A DNA stretch of 64,000 nt, taken from positions 20,129 through 84,128 of the forward strand of contig CAYGJL010000008.1 of NCBI GenBank assembly GCA_964350145.1, in the 5' to 3' direction. The notes beneath the pieces were generated by a model. It had not been told where the DNA came from, ran no database searches, and saw only the letters and a program-made list of their open reading frames with translations. This stretch comes from JACDCY01 sp964350145 (GTDB lineage: Bacteria > Gemmatimonadota > Gemmatimonadetes > Gemmatimonadales > Gemmatimonadaceae). The position numbers and the translations under genes were made by a program. Positions 17,931 through 26,470 of this stretch are shown piece by piece; position 1 is the stretch's first letter, and every line of letters begins with the position of its first letter.

Positions 17931-19781
17931 TTACGGACGACCGATCTGCCTGTTTCGTAATACCCTGCCCGCCCCTTTTCTTTCCGTCACCCGCGTCCGG
18001 TCACAGAACTCCAGAAACGGAATCAGGTACTTCCTCGAAGTCCCGACGGCGTCTTTCACCTCCGCCGGCGAGTACTCCCGGTCCTCCACCATCGCAGCGG
18101 CCAACCTCCCGACCATGCGCTCGACTACCTCCGGGCAGTAGTAGAAGTCGCCGGAGATGCGAATCAGACGACCTTCCCGCTCCAGAAACCGAAGTACAGG
18201 GACCACGTCTTCACCGTGTCTCGCGACTACTTCCGGCACCGCCGGTGGCTCCTCCCCGCAAGAGCAAAAAGCATGCACCATGCGCTCGGCGAGCTCCGAC
18301 TGCCCGCTCGACAGCCGCGGCTTCCACCCCGCGCTCCGAACGATCGTGCCTTCGACTTCCACCGCTTTCCGCTCCACGAGCATGCGAAGCGCTTCGCCTA
18401 TCAGATCATCACCGACGTGCAGCGACCCCCTCAGCTCATCCAATTGGACTCCGGATTCGGTCGGAGAGTTTACCTGGGCCTGCACAATCATCGCCGGCAG
18501 CTGCTGAGCGACTTCGTCCAGCACGGTCCGCGAGTACACGGCGCGATCGGTGAAGAAGAAACGCTCGCCCGACTGGAGCGACTCGACTTCGGCGGGTCGC
18601 GTGCCGAGCCGGATAGGGAGCGACTTTCGCTCGACTCCCTTCGGCCCCGCCGCGTCGCACAGCGCCGCGAGCCGCTCGCCGGGGCCGGTCGCGAACGGAA
18701 TCGCACCGGGCTTGGGCCGACGGTCCGCCGGCAGCGGGTCGGTCACCACGCCCCCGGCGATCACCTCGAGGGGCGAGCCCGCCCGCAAAACGAACCGGTC
18801 GCCGGCGCGCGCGACGACCGGCTCGTCCAGCCGGATTCGCGCGGGTTGCTGAATCTGTCCGGCCCGCAGCTCGAACAACCTTACCCGCGCGCTCACGTCC
18901 GCCGCGCCGAGGTGGAGCCGCACGCGCGTGCGGGGCGTGACCTTTACGTTCGACGCCGACAGCGTCAGCTCGGCGAGCAGCACAGAGGTTTCCGCCCATC
19001 CCTCGCCGGCGACGAGCACCGCTCCGCGGCCGGTCTGTTCCACGCTGACTCCTGAGAGCGCGACGGCGGCGCGCGAAGCGGACGACACGCTCTCGACCGA
19101 CGCGCCATGCGTCTGGAGATCGCGCACGCGCACGGGCAGCGCTCCGGGGAAAACCGTCGCGGCGCCCTTGCGAAGTGCTCCGCTCCACACGGTGCCGGTG
19201 ACGACGGTACCCGTGCCGTGCACCGAAAACGCGCGGTCGATCGGCATGCGAAAGAGATCGTCCGTGTCGCGCGCGATCACCGACCCCGCCGCGGCGCGGA
19301 TCGCGGCGCGGAGATCGTCGAGTCCCGCTCCGGTCGTCGCCGACACGGGAACGATGGGCGCGCTCGCGAGCCCTGACCCTTCCAGGACGGCAGCGACGTC
19401 GGCCGTGACAAGCTCCAGCCAGTCCGCGTCTACGAGATCCGTCTTGGTGAGCGCGACGACTCCGGCACGCACGCCGAGCAGCGTGAGAATGGTCAGGTGC
19501 TCGCGCGTCTGCGGCATCACGCCCTCGTCGGCGGCCACGACGAGCAGCGCGAGATCTACTCCGGTCGCGCCAGCGAGCATCGTACGCACGAACGCTTCGT
19601 GGCCGGGCACGTCTATCACGCCGAGCGTGCCGAGTCCGTCCAGATGCAGCGGCGCGAAGCCGAGGTCAATGGTGATGCCCCGCCGCTTCTCTTCCGGCAG
19701 GCGGTCTGTATCCACGCCGGTGAGCGCGCGTACCAGGGCGGTCTTGCCATGGTCGATGTGGCCGGCGGTGCCGAGAATCAT
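17931..19781 (-). CDS. selB: Selenocysteine-specific elongation factor
   Basis: SelB brings Sec-tRNA to the ribosome at UGA codons marked by a SECIS hairpin. The 616-residue length and domain order fit. The GTPase has AGHIDHGKT (7-14), the DVPGHE switch II and TKTD; EF-Tu-like domains II and III follow, then about four winged-helix repeats from residue 370 to the end that bind SECIS RNA. An EF-Tu or EF-1A identity is excluded by the C-terminal winged helices. No selA, selD, tRNA-Sec or selenoprotein gene is recognised in the window. The region before its ATG is filled with 7-bp-period repeats. Confidence 0.95.
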   Translation of the reverse strand: MILGTAGHIDHGKTALVRALTGVDTDRLPEEKRRGITIDLGFAPLHLDGLGTLGVIDVPGHEAFVRTMLAGATGVDLALLVVAADEGVMPQTREHLTILTLLGVRAGVVALTKTDLVDADWLELVTADVAAVLEGSGLASAPIVPVSATTGAGLDDLRAAIRAAAGSVIARDTDDLFRMPIDRAFSVHGTGTVVTGTVWSGALRKGAATVFPGALPVRVRDLQTHGASVESVSSASRAAVALSGVSVEQTGRGAVLVAGEGWAETSVLLAELTLSASNVKVTPRTRVRLHLGAADVSARVRLFELRAGQIQQPARIRLDEPVVARAGDRFVLRAGSPLEVIAGGVVTDPLPADRRPKPGAIPFATGPGERLAALCDAAGPKGVERKSLPIRLGTRPAEVESLQSGERFFFTDRAVYSRTVLDEVAQQLPAMIVQAQVNSPTESGVQLDELRGSLHVGDDLIGEALRMLVERKAVEVEGTIVRSAGWKPRLSSGQSELAERMVHAFCSCGEEPPAVPEVVARHGEDVVPVLRFLEREGRLIRISGDFYYCPEVVERMVGRLAAAMVEDREYSPAEVKDAVGTSRKYLIPFLEFCDRTRVTERKGAGRVLRNRQIGRP

Positions 19782-19787
19782 AAAAAC

Positions 19788-19874
19788 GGTGACTAGTGAC
19801 TAGTGACTAGTGAAAACAACTGCCGGGGAAGGATCGATGCTGCCGCCAATCACCAATCACCAATCACCAATCAC
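19788..19874. repeat. Two 7-bp-period repeat tracts between DUF1697 and selB
   Basis: At 19789-19813 GTGACTA is repeated about three and a half times. At 19846-19874 CCAATCA is repeated four times (GTGATTG on the other strand). The two arms are partly complementary if G-U pairs are allowed. The second tract supplies the TGA stop of the DUF1697 gene. Confidence 0.85.
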
Positions 19875-20419
19875 GTTTTTCCACCGGCGTACTTCTGCGC
19901 GAGCCGCCGCACGGTCGTGATATTTCGAAACGTGACCGGTCCGCCGAGCGCGCGGTCCATCTTCGGGCCGGTGATGCGCAGGATTGCAGGACGCTCCCGC
20001 GTGTGCCAGTAGATCTCGCGGCGGTGGACGTGGAATTCGTGAATGTCGTCGCGAAAGGCCATCACAGCAGCGTGGGCCCCGGCCTCCAGCGGCGCCTTCA
20101 GGAATCCGACCTGGAGAGTCGCGCCAGACGGCAACACGGCCAGGCCGCGAAACGGCTTGTGAGCCGCGACGGCCGCAACTTCGGCGGCCGTTCTGAGAAA
20201 CGTCGGAATCGCGAAGCCGAGCTCACGCTCCAGGCGCTCTTCGATTCGCCGCTCGATCGACACGGCCTTACCCGTCGCGTCGAAGATGACGTTGCCGCTG
20301 GCTATAAACGTTTCGACGTTGCGCAGGCCGAGCGCGACGAGCATCGCGCGGAGCGGATCCATACGGACCGCATGGTTGCCCCCGACGTTGATCCCGCGAA
20401 GAAACGCGATGTAGCGCAT
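19871..20419 (-). CDS. DUF1697 family protein
   Basis: This 182-residue protein belongs to DUF1697, recognisable from the start MRYIAFLRGINVGG and the following LRAMLVALGLRNVETFIASG and NVIFDA segments. It is a cytoplasmic protein with a ferredoxin-like fold and no established reaction. It begins 3 bp after the recO stop. Its stop codon lies inside the GTGATTG repeat tract. Confidence 0.9.
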   Translation of the reverse strand: MRYIAFLRGINVGGNHAVRMDPLRAMLVALGLRNVETFIASGNVIFDATGKAVSIERRIEERLERELGFAIPTFLRTAAEVAAVAAHKPFRGLAVLPSGATLQVGFLKAPLEAGAHAAVMAFRDDIHEFHVHRREIYWHTRERPAILRITGPKMDRALGGPVTFRNITTVRRLAQKYAGGKT

Positions 20420-20422
20420 CGA

Positions 20423-21202
20423 CTAGCGGCTGGCCACTGGATCATTCGTTACGAGCAGCTCTTGCTCCCACATCCCGTAGGCGATCAGCTTCTTCCCTTC
20501 GCTGAGATGCTGGTCGAGGAACTCGCGCAAGAGGCGCTGGTGTGCGCGCCCTTCCGCGGAGCTGGAGATCTCGACCGGGGAGCCGGCGAGCCAATCTCCG
20601 AGGGCGGCTCGGGCTTCGGGCGGGATGGGACGCGCACCCGGCACCAGCCGCGCGCAGCGATCGCACAGTGCCCCGCCGGCGACGTGAGAGAACGGTGTGC
20701 GCGCGTCGTCCGCAAGCGGCGTGTGACAGTTCGCACACACGTCCAGGGCGGGCGCGAAGCCCAGCTCGCCGACGATGTGCCAGGCCGCGCCGAGCGTGCG
20801 TGAGACGGTCGCGTCCGCGTCCGCGGCTCCGATCGCATCGAGACCCGCGATGAACGCATCGAACAGGCCGGGATGCGGCTCGTCGTTGCTGAATCTGAGC
20901 GCGAGCTCGGCGAGCACGCACGCACCCGTGAAGCGCGAGATGTCGGCCACGAGCTCGGGGCGCGCGCGCGTGATGTCGAAGGCGGTGAGCGTGTTGAGGT
21001 CGCGGCCGGGGCGCGTGGAATACTCGGCGGCCCCCTGCGCGAACACGTCCAGCGACGTGCCGAACCGCTTGCGGCTGCTGCGCGCTCCACGCGCCAGCAC
21101 CGACTGGATCCCCGCGTCGCGCGTGATCAGCCGCATTATCCGGGAGCTCTCGAGATAGTCGAAAGCGTGGAGGACGACGGCTTCGGTCACCACGAACGTC
21201 AT
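20423..21202 (-). CDS. recO: DNA repair protein RecO
   Basis: RecO anneals single strands and loads RecA with RecR in gap repair. The 259-residue protein starts with the OB fold (TEAVVLHAFDYLESSRIMRL) and continues with the all-helical domain. It includes the four-cysteine zinc site CANCHTPL and CDRC (near residues 152 and 177), which is retained here although many RecO proteins have lost it. It is followed by the DUF1697 gene after 3 bp. Confidence 0.93.
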   Translation of the reverse strand: MTFVVTEAVVLHAFDYLESSRIMRLITRDAGIQSVLARGARSSRKRFGTSLDVFAQGAAEYSTRPGRDLNTLTAFDITRARPELVADISRFTGACVLAELALRFSNDEPHPGLFDAFIAGLDAIGAADADATVSRTLGAAWHIVGELGFAPALDVCANCHTPLADDARTPFSHVAGGALCDRCARLVPGARPIPPEARAALGDWLAGSPVEISSSAEGRAHQRLLREFLDQHLSEGKKLIAYGMWEQELLVTNDPVASR

Positions 21203-21220
21203 GAGTCAATTTATCAACCG

Positions 21221-22105
21221 CTACACGATCTCCGCCCAGGGCCTGTGCGTGCGCTTCCAGGGCACGAGCTCGGGATGGAAGAGGTGGCCCAGAAGCTCGA
21301 CTCCTTCCGCGACGCGCGGACCTGGCCGGGCGTAGTACGCGTTGGCGTCCACGGCGTAAACGCGTGCCCCCGGTATCCGGGGCAGGCCGCGCGCAAGCTC
21401 GGCGGCCTGGGGCAGGCGGTATCCGCAGGGGGAGATTACGATTAGATCCGGTTCGGCGCGTTCGATGTCGTCCCAGCCTATGCGGACCGAATCTTCGCCG
21501 GGGCGGCCGAGCGGATCCTGCCCACCGGCAAGCGCCACCATCTCGGGAACCCAGTGCCCTCCGCAAAACGGCGGCGCGGTCCACTCAAGAAAGACGACGC
21601 GCCGTGCAGGAGCCGCAGCTACCGCGGCACGGACTCGCGCCAATCGCTTTCGGTTGGAATGCACCAGCTCGTCAGCTGCGTCCGGACGGCCGATGGCCAC
21701 ACCCGTCGCGTAAATGTTGTCCTCGATCCCGGCGACGTCGGCCGGCGTGAGGAAGAGAATGTCCGGGCGGATGGCGAAATCCCGCACGGCGCGGCTGAGC
21801 TCGTTCCCCGATGGAGCGCAGACGCGGCAAAGGTTCTGCGTAAGAATCACGTCTGGGCGAAGCTCGCGCAGCAGCACCTCGTCGATCGCGTACATGGACC
21901 GGCCTTCCAGCATCGTGCCGGCAACGGCCTGATCGATCTCGGCCGGAAATGCATCTGCCAGATCGAGCGCCGGCCGGCTGACCACCGGCAGCTCCATCAC
22001 TTCCGGCGGATAATCGCATTCGTGCGAACGGCCCACGAGCTGGGCACCGGCGCCGAGCGCATGAACCATCTCCGTGCCGGCCGGGAGGAAGGAGACTATG
22101 CGCAC
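21221..22105 (-). CDS. BtuF-like cobalamin-binding protein without signal peptide
   Basis: The 294-residue protein has the two-lobed periplasmic-binding fold of the BtuF/FhuD family, seen in IVSFLPAGTEMVHALGAG, VVSRPALDL and GRPGEDSVRIGWDDIERAEP. It carries the LCRVCAPSG motif found in a separate clade annotated as cobalamin-binding proteins. There is no signal peptide, so it should stay in the cytoplasm. The GTG at 22105 lies 1 bp after the PP-loop ATPase stop; the longer frame reads into that gene and lacks homology. As the last gene of the B12 operon it may store, deliver or help modify imported corrinoid, which is inference. Confidence 0.8.
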   Translation of the reverse strand: MRIVSFLPAGTEMVHALGAGAQLVGRSHECDYPPEVMELPVVSRPALDLADAFPAEIDQAVAGTMLEGRSMYAIDEVLLRELRPDVILTQNLCRVCAPSGNELSRAVRDFAIRPDILFLTPADVAGIEDNIYATGVAIGRPDAADELVHSNRKRLARVRAAVAAAPARRVVFLEWTAPPFCGGHWVPEMVALAGGQDPLGRPGEDSVRIGWDDIERAEPDLIVISPCGYRLPQAAELARGLPRIPGARVYAVDANAYYARPGPRVAEGVELLGHLFHPELVPWKRTHRPWAEIV

Positions 22106-22106
22106 G

Positions 22107-22679
22107 TCATTCGAGATCGCAGAACATGAACCGGTCGTCGCGGAGGACGCTCGCGCCGATGCGGTACGGCACAGGCGAGCTGAAGATGGGACCGTCCGAC
22201 ACGAACGTGTGACACTCGCCGCGCTCGCCGCACGGATCGACTTCCGCGGGCAAGTCGGACAACAGCGATCCGTCATAGCTTCGGCCGGCGAACGACGAGT
22301 CAAGCCGCTCGCGGTACGCGCGGACGTCCTCGAGGAATAGGTCTCCGAAAGCCACGGCCGAGACTTCGGGGTGCCGGTGCTTCACCTCATCCAGCGCTCC
22401 GAGAAACGCCGATTCGTAGTCTTCGTTGGTGCATTCGGCGCCGAGCATGATCTCGATGAGCGGCAAGCCGGTTCGCAGCGCCTGCTCGTGCAGCAGCTCG
22501 CGGCGAACGCCGTGCACGCTCACGCGATCATATTCCCGCGTGACGCTGGTTACGAGACAGGCGACGTCCACCCTCGGATCGTCGCGCAAGGCCTGCAGCG
22601 CCAACGCACTGTCCTTGCCGCCGCTCCAGCTCAGCGCGACGCTCGTCACGTCCGAATGGACTGCGTGACGCCGCGGCAT
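22107..22679 (-). CDS. PP-loop ATPase, DPH6-like (COG2102 type)
   Basis: The 190-residue protein has the PP-loop SWSGGKDSALAL near residue 18, which binds ATP for adenylation chemistry. The rest, with LIEIMLGAECTNEDYE and VAFGDLFLEDVRAYRE, matches the diphthine-ammonia ligase-like family. Bacteria lack diphthamide, so the true substrate must differ. Its place between btuB and a BtuF-like gene, behind the cobalamin riboswitch, suggests an ATP-dependent step on corrinoids such as side-chain amidation or activation. That is inference from context and chemistry. Confidence 0.85.
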   Translation of the reverse strand: MPRRHAVHSDVTSVALSWSGGKDSALALQALRDDPRVDVACLVTSVTREYDRVSVHGVRRELLHEQALRTGLPLIEIMLGAECTNEDYESAFLGALDEVKHRHPEVSAVAFGDLFLEDVRAYRERLDSSFAGRSYDGSLLSDLPAEVDPCGERGECHTFVSDGPIFSSPVPYRIGASVLRDDRFMFCDLE

Positions 22680-22695
22680 TTTCTTCGCGGCACTG

Positions 22696-24639
22696 TCACC
22701 GCAACGGCGCCTCGATCCGTCCGCCCAGCAGAATCCGGCGGCCGGGGGTCTCGAAGTTGAAGACTTCCTGATACTCCTTGTCGAACAGGTTGTCCACGCG
22801 AAGAGTCAGGGCAACCGGCGTCCTGCCGCCGCGCAGCACCGGCAGGCTCGCCGCCAGGTCCACGACTGTCGCCGCCGGAAGGTTTACTCGCACGCTCGGA
22901 AACGAGCGGAAGTCGAAGTCGGGTCTCTTGCCCAGGTACCGCGCCATGACGGCGGCGGAGGCACCGTTCCATCCGGTCCAGTTGACGCTCGCGCTCCCGG
23001 TCCTTCGCGGCCGGCGAAGCAGCTCGTCGCCAACTTTTGCGTCTCCCTGGTAGCCGGGCTGCAGCTGCGCGACGCGGGTCTTGAGCGTGGTGAGCGACGC
23101 GCTTCCCCACCAGCCGCCCCGCGCCGCAGTGGTGAGCTCGAGCTCGAACCCCCTCGATGTTGCCGCCCTGAGGTTGGCGTACGTGCCCACGTAATCCGGC
23201 GGCCCGCCCGGCACGTACTCGATCAGATCCTTGAACTTCTGGTCAAAGTACGTCGCGCTGAGCGATACGAATCCCGCCAGCAGCTCCTGCTTCAACCCCA
23301 CCTCGGCGTTGCGCGAGCGTTCCGGCGCCAGATCCGGATTGCCGGTCGTAAAATCCGTGTCGAGCAGATGATAGAACGCGGGCGCATTGTACGCCGTGCT
23401 CAGCGAGCCGCGAAGACTGGATCCTTGAAAGAAGCGCACGGCGGCTCCCGCGCGATACGTACCGGCGCGCTCGAAATCGGAGGGATCGTCGAGCCGCCCG
23501 CTGAGCGTGAGCTCCACGCGCCGCGCCGTCGCCAGGTATTCCGCGTATGCGGCACGTGTCGTTCGGAGGCCGGCGAAATTCGAGTAATCGGCCAGCTCGC
23601 CGTCCACCGGCCCGGCCGCGCTCGCGCTGCGCTCCCGCTCGCGCTGATATTCCACTCCCGTCGTGAGCCGCCCGGCGCTGGAGCCGAGCGCGAGCCTAGC
23701 CTCCGCGCGCTGGCGCCGGTTCACCGACGTGTATCGGTCGCGCGTGTCGCCCGACGCGTCGGAGGTGACGTCATCGGAGAATTCCCGCACGTCGTTCATG
23801 CCGCCGAGGATGCCCACCTCGATGCCGGGCCGGATCCTTCGCTCCGCGTCGAGCGAGACGGTCAGGCGGCGCTGGTCTCTGTACGTATTGCTGTCCACCA
23901 CATTACCCGCGAAATCGGTGGGATAGTGGAACTCGGCGTGCGTGCCGCGAGTCGCCAACGAGATCGTCGTGGCCGCGTCAGGTCGCAGCTTCAGCGATCC
24001 GCTGACGTTCTCGTTGAGGTAGTAGTTGTTGAACTCGAGAATTCCGTCCGTCGAATGGCGGGCGCCGTGCAGCGAGAACGCCAGAGCATCCCCGCCGCCG
24101 GACACGCCCAGCCCTGCGTCGAGAGTACCGTATGAGCCGCCGCGAGCGTCGACCGCGACGCGGGCTGGCCCAGCACCGCCGCGCGTGAATATCTGCACGG
24201 CCCCGGACACGGCGTCGGCGCCGTGCACGGCGCTCGCTGGACCGCGCACGATCTCGATGCGCTCGATGTTGTCCGTGGTCAGGTGGCTCAGGTCGAAGTA
24301 GCCGCCGACCGCGTTCACGGGCACCCCGTCGATCAGAAACTTCGTGTACCTGCTTTCTCCGCCGCGCAGGAACAGAGAGGTGAGGGAGCCGAACGAGCCG
24401 TTGGAAGCCAGCGCCACTCCCGGCACGCCACGCAACGCCTCGGCGACCGTAGTCACTCCCCGCGCACGCAGCTCTTCGCCGGTGATCACGGTGACTGATT
24501 GCGTCAGCGCCGACGACGCCACCGGCGCCTTGGTCGCGCTGATCACCACCCCCTCGAGCACCACCGTGTCGCGCTGTTGCGCACCCAGCGACGAGACCGA
24601 AGTGAACAGCAGCGCGAAAGTGAAGGAGCGGGATTTCAT
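22696..24639 (-). CDS. btuB: TonB-dependent cobalamin receptor, BtuB-like
   Basis: This outer-membrane receptor of about 647 residues would import corrinoids with TonB energy. A signal peptide (MKSRSFTFALLFTSVSSLGAQ) is followed by a TonB box-like DTVVLEGVVISATK, the plug domain (RARGVTTVAEALRGVPGV, FLRGGESRYTKFLIDGVPVN, IEIVRGPASAVHGADAVSG) and a 22-strand barrel. The ATG at 24639 is chosen because the signal peptide starts there; the open frame extends far upstream through btuD. Position after btuFCD and behind the riboswitch supports cobalamin rather than iron chelates. Confidence 0.9.
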   Translation of the reverse strand: MKSRSFTFALLFTSVSSLGAQQRDTVVLEGVVISATKAPVASSALTQSVTVITGEELRARGVTTVAEALRGVPGVALASNGSFGSLTSLFLRGGESRYTKFLIDGVPVNAVGGYFDLSHLTTDNIERIEIVRGPASAVHGADAVSGAVQIFTRGGAGPARVAVDARGGSYGTLDAGLGVSGGGDALAFSLHGARHSTDGILEFNNYYLNENVSGSLKLRPDAATTISLATRGTHAEFHYPTDFAGNVVDSNTYRDQRRLTVSLDAERRIRPGIEVGILGGMNDVREFSDDVTSDASGDTRDRYTSVNRRQRAEARLALGSSAGRLTTGVEYQRERERSASAAGPVDGELADYSNFAGLRTTRAAYAEYLATARRVELTLSGRLDDPSDFERAGTYRAGAAVRFFQGSSLRGSLSTAYNAPAFYHLLDTDFTTGNPDLAPERSRNAEVGLKQELLAGFVSLSATYFDQKFKDLIEYVPGGPPDYVGTYANLRAATSRGFELELTTAARGGWWGSASLTTLKTRVAQLQPGYQGDAKVGDELLRRPRRTGSASVNWTGWNGASAAVMARYLGKRPDFDFRSFPSVRVNLPAATVVDLAASLPVLRGGRTPVALTLRVDNLFDKEYQEVFNFETPGRRILLGGRIEAPLR

Positions 24640-24669
24640 CGTAGTATGGGAATATGGTTTTTTGCTTTT

Positions 24670-24700
24670 AGCCAAGAGCCAATAGCCAACAGCCAACAGC
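24670..24700. repeat. 7-bp-period repeat between btuD and btuB
   Basis: AGCCAAG, AGCCAAT, AGCCAAC, AGCCAAC and a partial unit follow one another (GCTGTTG type on the minus strand). It occupies most of the 68-bp gap within the B12 operon. Confidence 0.8.
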
Positions 24701-24707
24701 TTCTTTT

Positions 24708-25484
24708 TCACCCTTTCCTCAACGGCAACAACACCGGCGCGCCGGACGCCGCATCCCGCGATATCACGATCGGCCAGTCGTACACGGCTTCCAGGGTCGC
24801 GGCGTCCATCACTTCCGCGGGCGCACCGTCGGCCACGACGCGCCCGCGCGAGAGCAGCACCATCCGCGACGCGAACCGCGCGACGAGGTTGAGCTGGTGG
24901 CTCACCATCAGCACGACCATCCCGCCCGCGGCCAGCGAGTGCACCAGCTCCAGCAGCGACATCTCGTGCGCGATGTCGAGGAAAGTCGTGGGCTCGTCGA
25001 GCACGAGCATTCCCGTCTCCTGCGCGAGCGCGCGCGCCACTCGCACGCGCTGCCATTCCCCGCCCGACAGCTCGTCCGTCCTCCGCTCCAGCAGGCCGGC
25101 GATCTCGGCCCGCTTCACCGCGCGCTGGATCGCGCGTGCGTCGTCCGGCGAGCTGCTGAGCCCGCGGCTGTACGGATACCGGCCGAGGGCCACGTACTCG
25201 CGCACCTCCAGCGGGAACACCGCGTCCTCGCGCTGCGGCACAACGGCCACCCGCCGGGCAAGCTCGCGCTGCTTCAGCGAGGCACGGTCGATCCCGTCGA
25301 GGAGGATCCGTCCCGATTCCAGCGGCTCTCGTCCGAGGAGCGCGCGCACGACGGTGCTCTTCCCACTCCCGTTCGGCCCGACGAGCGCAGTGATCCCGCC
25401 GTTCGCGGCGGAGAACGACGCGCCGTCCACCGCGGGGCTCGCCGCGCCATGGTATCGCACGGTGATGCTCTCGAAGGCGATCAT
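24708..25484 (-). CDS. btuD: ABC transporter ATPase, cobalamin uptake
   Basis: The 258-residue ATPase energises corrinoid import with BtuC. It shows Walker A GPNGSGKST near residue 38, the Q-loop VVPQRE, signature LSGGEWQRV, Walker B MLVLDEPT and the H-loop MVSHQ. The ATG at 25484 overlaps the btuC stop as ATGA. The same fold serves haem and siderophore uptake, so the substrate rests on the riboswitch and the neighbours. Confidence 0.92.
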   Translation of the reverse strand: MIAFESITVRYHGAASPAVDGASFSAANGGITALVGPNGSGKSTVVRALLGREPLESGRILLDGIDRASLKQRELARRVAVVPQREDAVFPLEVREYVALGRYPYSRGLSSSPDDARAIQRAVKRAEIAGLLERRTDELSGGEWQRVRVARALAQETGMLVLDEPTTFLDIAHEMSLLELVHSLAAGGMVVLMVSHQLNLVARFASRMVLLSRGRVVADGAPAEVMDAATLEAVYDWPIVISRDAASGAPVLLPLRKG

Positions 25485-26470
25485 CGCATGCGCCCCAGCC
25501 GGACGAGAAAGAACGGCACTCCGATCAGCGCCGTGACTGCGCCGAGCGGCAGCTCGGCCGGCGGAAGCGCGGTGCGCGCGACGACGTCGGCGAGGATCAC
25601 GAGAATCCCGCCCACGAGCGCGGAGCCCGCGACCAGCCGCCGGTGCCGGCGCACGCCGAACGCGCGCACGATGTGCGGCACGATCAATCCGACGAATCCG
25701 ATCAGCCCGGCGGCCGCGACCGTCGCGGCCGCCAGCAGCGCGCTGACCACAAAGACCGTCCGAGTTGCGCGCTCCACGTCGGACCCCAGCGCCGCCGCGG
25801 CCTCCTCGCCCAGCGCGAGCACGTCTATCTCCGGCGCGAGCCGGAGGAGCGCGAGCCCCGCTACGCCAAGGTAGAGTCCGAGCCAGAGCGCTCCCATCCA
25901 CGTCGCGTCTGCGACGGATCCCATCATCCACCAAAGCGAGCCGCGCAGAGTGTCGGACGTGGAATTCGCCAGCGCGATCATGATGACCGCGTTCGCGAAC
26001 GCGCCGATGATCACTCCCGCCATGAGCAGCGTGCGCGGGTCGCCGCGAGCGGTTCGCCCAGCCGCGCGAGCGACGAGTAGCGCCGCGCCGACAGCCACGA
26101 GCGCGCCGATGAAGGCGGGTATGGCAAGCGAGCCCGCGTGCCGCAGCCCCATGCCGAACGCGAGCACGGCGCCCACGGCGGCCCCGCCGGAGACGCCGAG
26201 CAGATACGGCTCGGCCAACGAGTTTCTCAGCGCGCCCTGCAGGGCCGCGCCGCTCATGGCGAGCGCCGCGCCGACCATCGCGGCCAGCACGACGCGCGGC
26301 GCCCGCAGCGTGCGCACGATCGTCGTCGTCGTCTCGTCGCCGCCGCCGGTGATCGCCGCGCCGATCTCGGCGAGCGGGATGGTGGTCACGCCGAACACCA
26401 GTCCTGCGAGCGCGGCGAGCAGGAGCAGCGCGACGGCCGCGGGCCAGTGCCACGCGCGGGGGGCGATCAC
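25481..26470 (-). CDS. btuC: ABC transporter permease, cobalamin uptake (FecCD family)
   Basis: The 329-residue inner-membrane protein has the roughly ten helices of FecCD permeases and the conserved segments GAALAMSGAALQGALRNSLAEP, split over residues 69-90, and VGLIVPHIVRAFG near 240, which contacts the ATPase. Its start overlaps the btuF stop by 4 bp and its stop overlaps btuD. It would form the translocation channel with BtuD2 and receive corrinoid from BtuF. Confidence 0.92.
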   Translation of the reverse strand: MIAPRAWHWPAAVALLLLAALAGLVFGVTTIPLAEIGAAITGGGDETTTTIVRTLRAPRVVLAAMVGAALAMSGAALQGALRNSLAEPYLLGVSGGAAVGAVLAFGMGLRHAGSLAIPAFIGALVAVGAALLVARAAGRTARGDPRTLLMAGVIIGAFANAVIMIALANSTSDTLRGSLWWMMGSVADATWMGALWLGLYLGVAGLALLRLAPEIDVLALGEEAAAALGSDVERATRTVFVVSALLAAATVAAAGLIGFVGLIVPHIVRAFGVRRHRRLVAGSALVGGILVILADVVARTALPPAELPLGAVTALIGVPFFLVRLGRMR

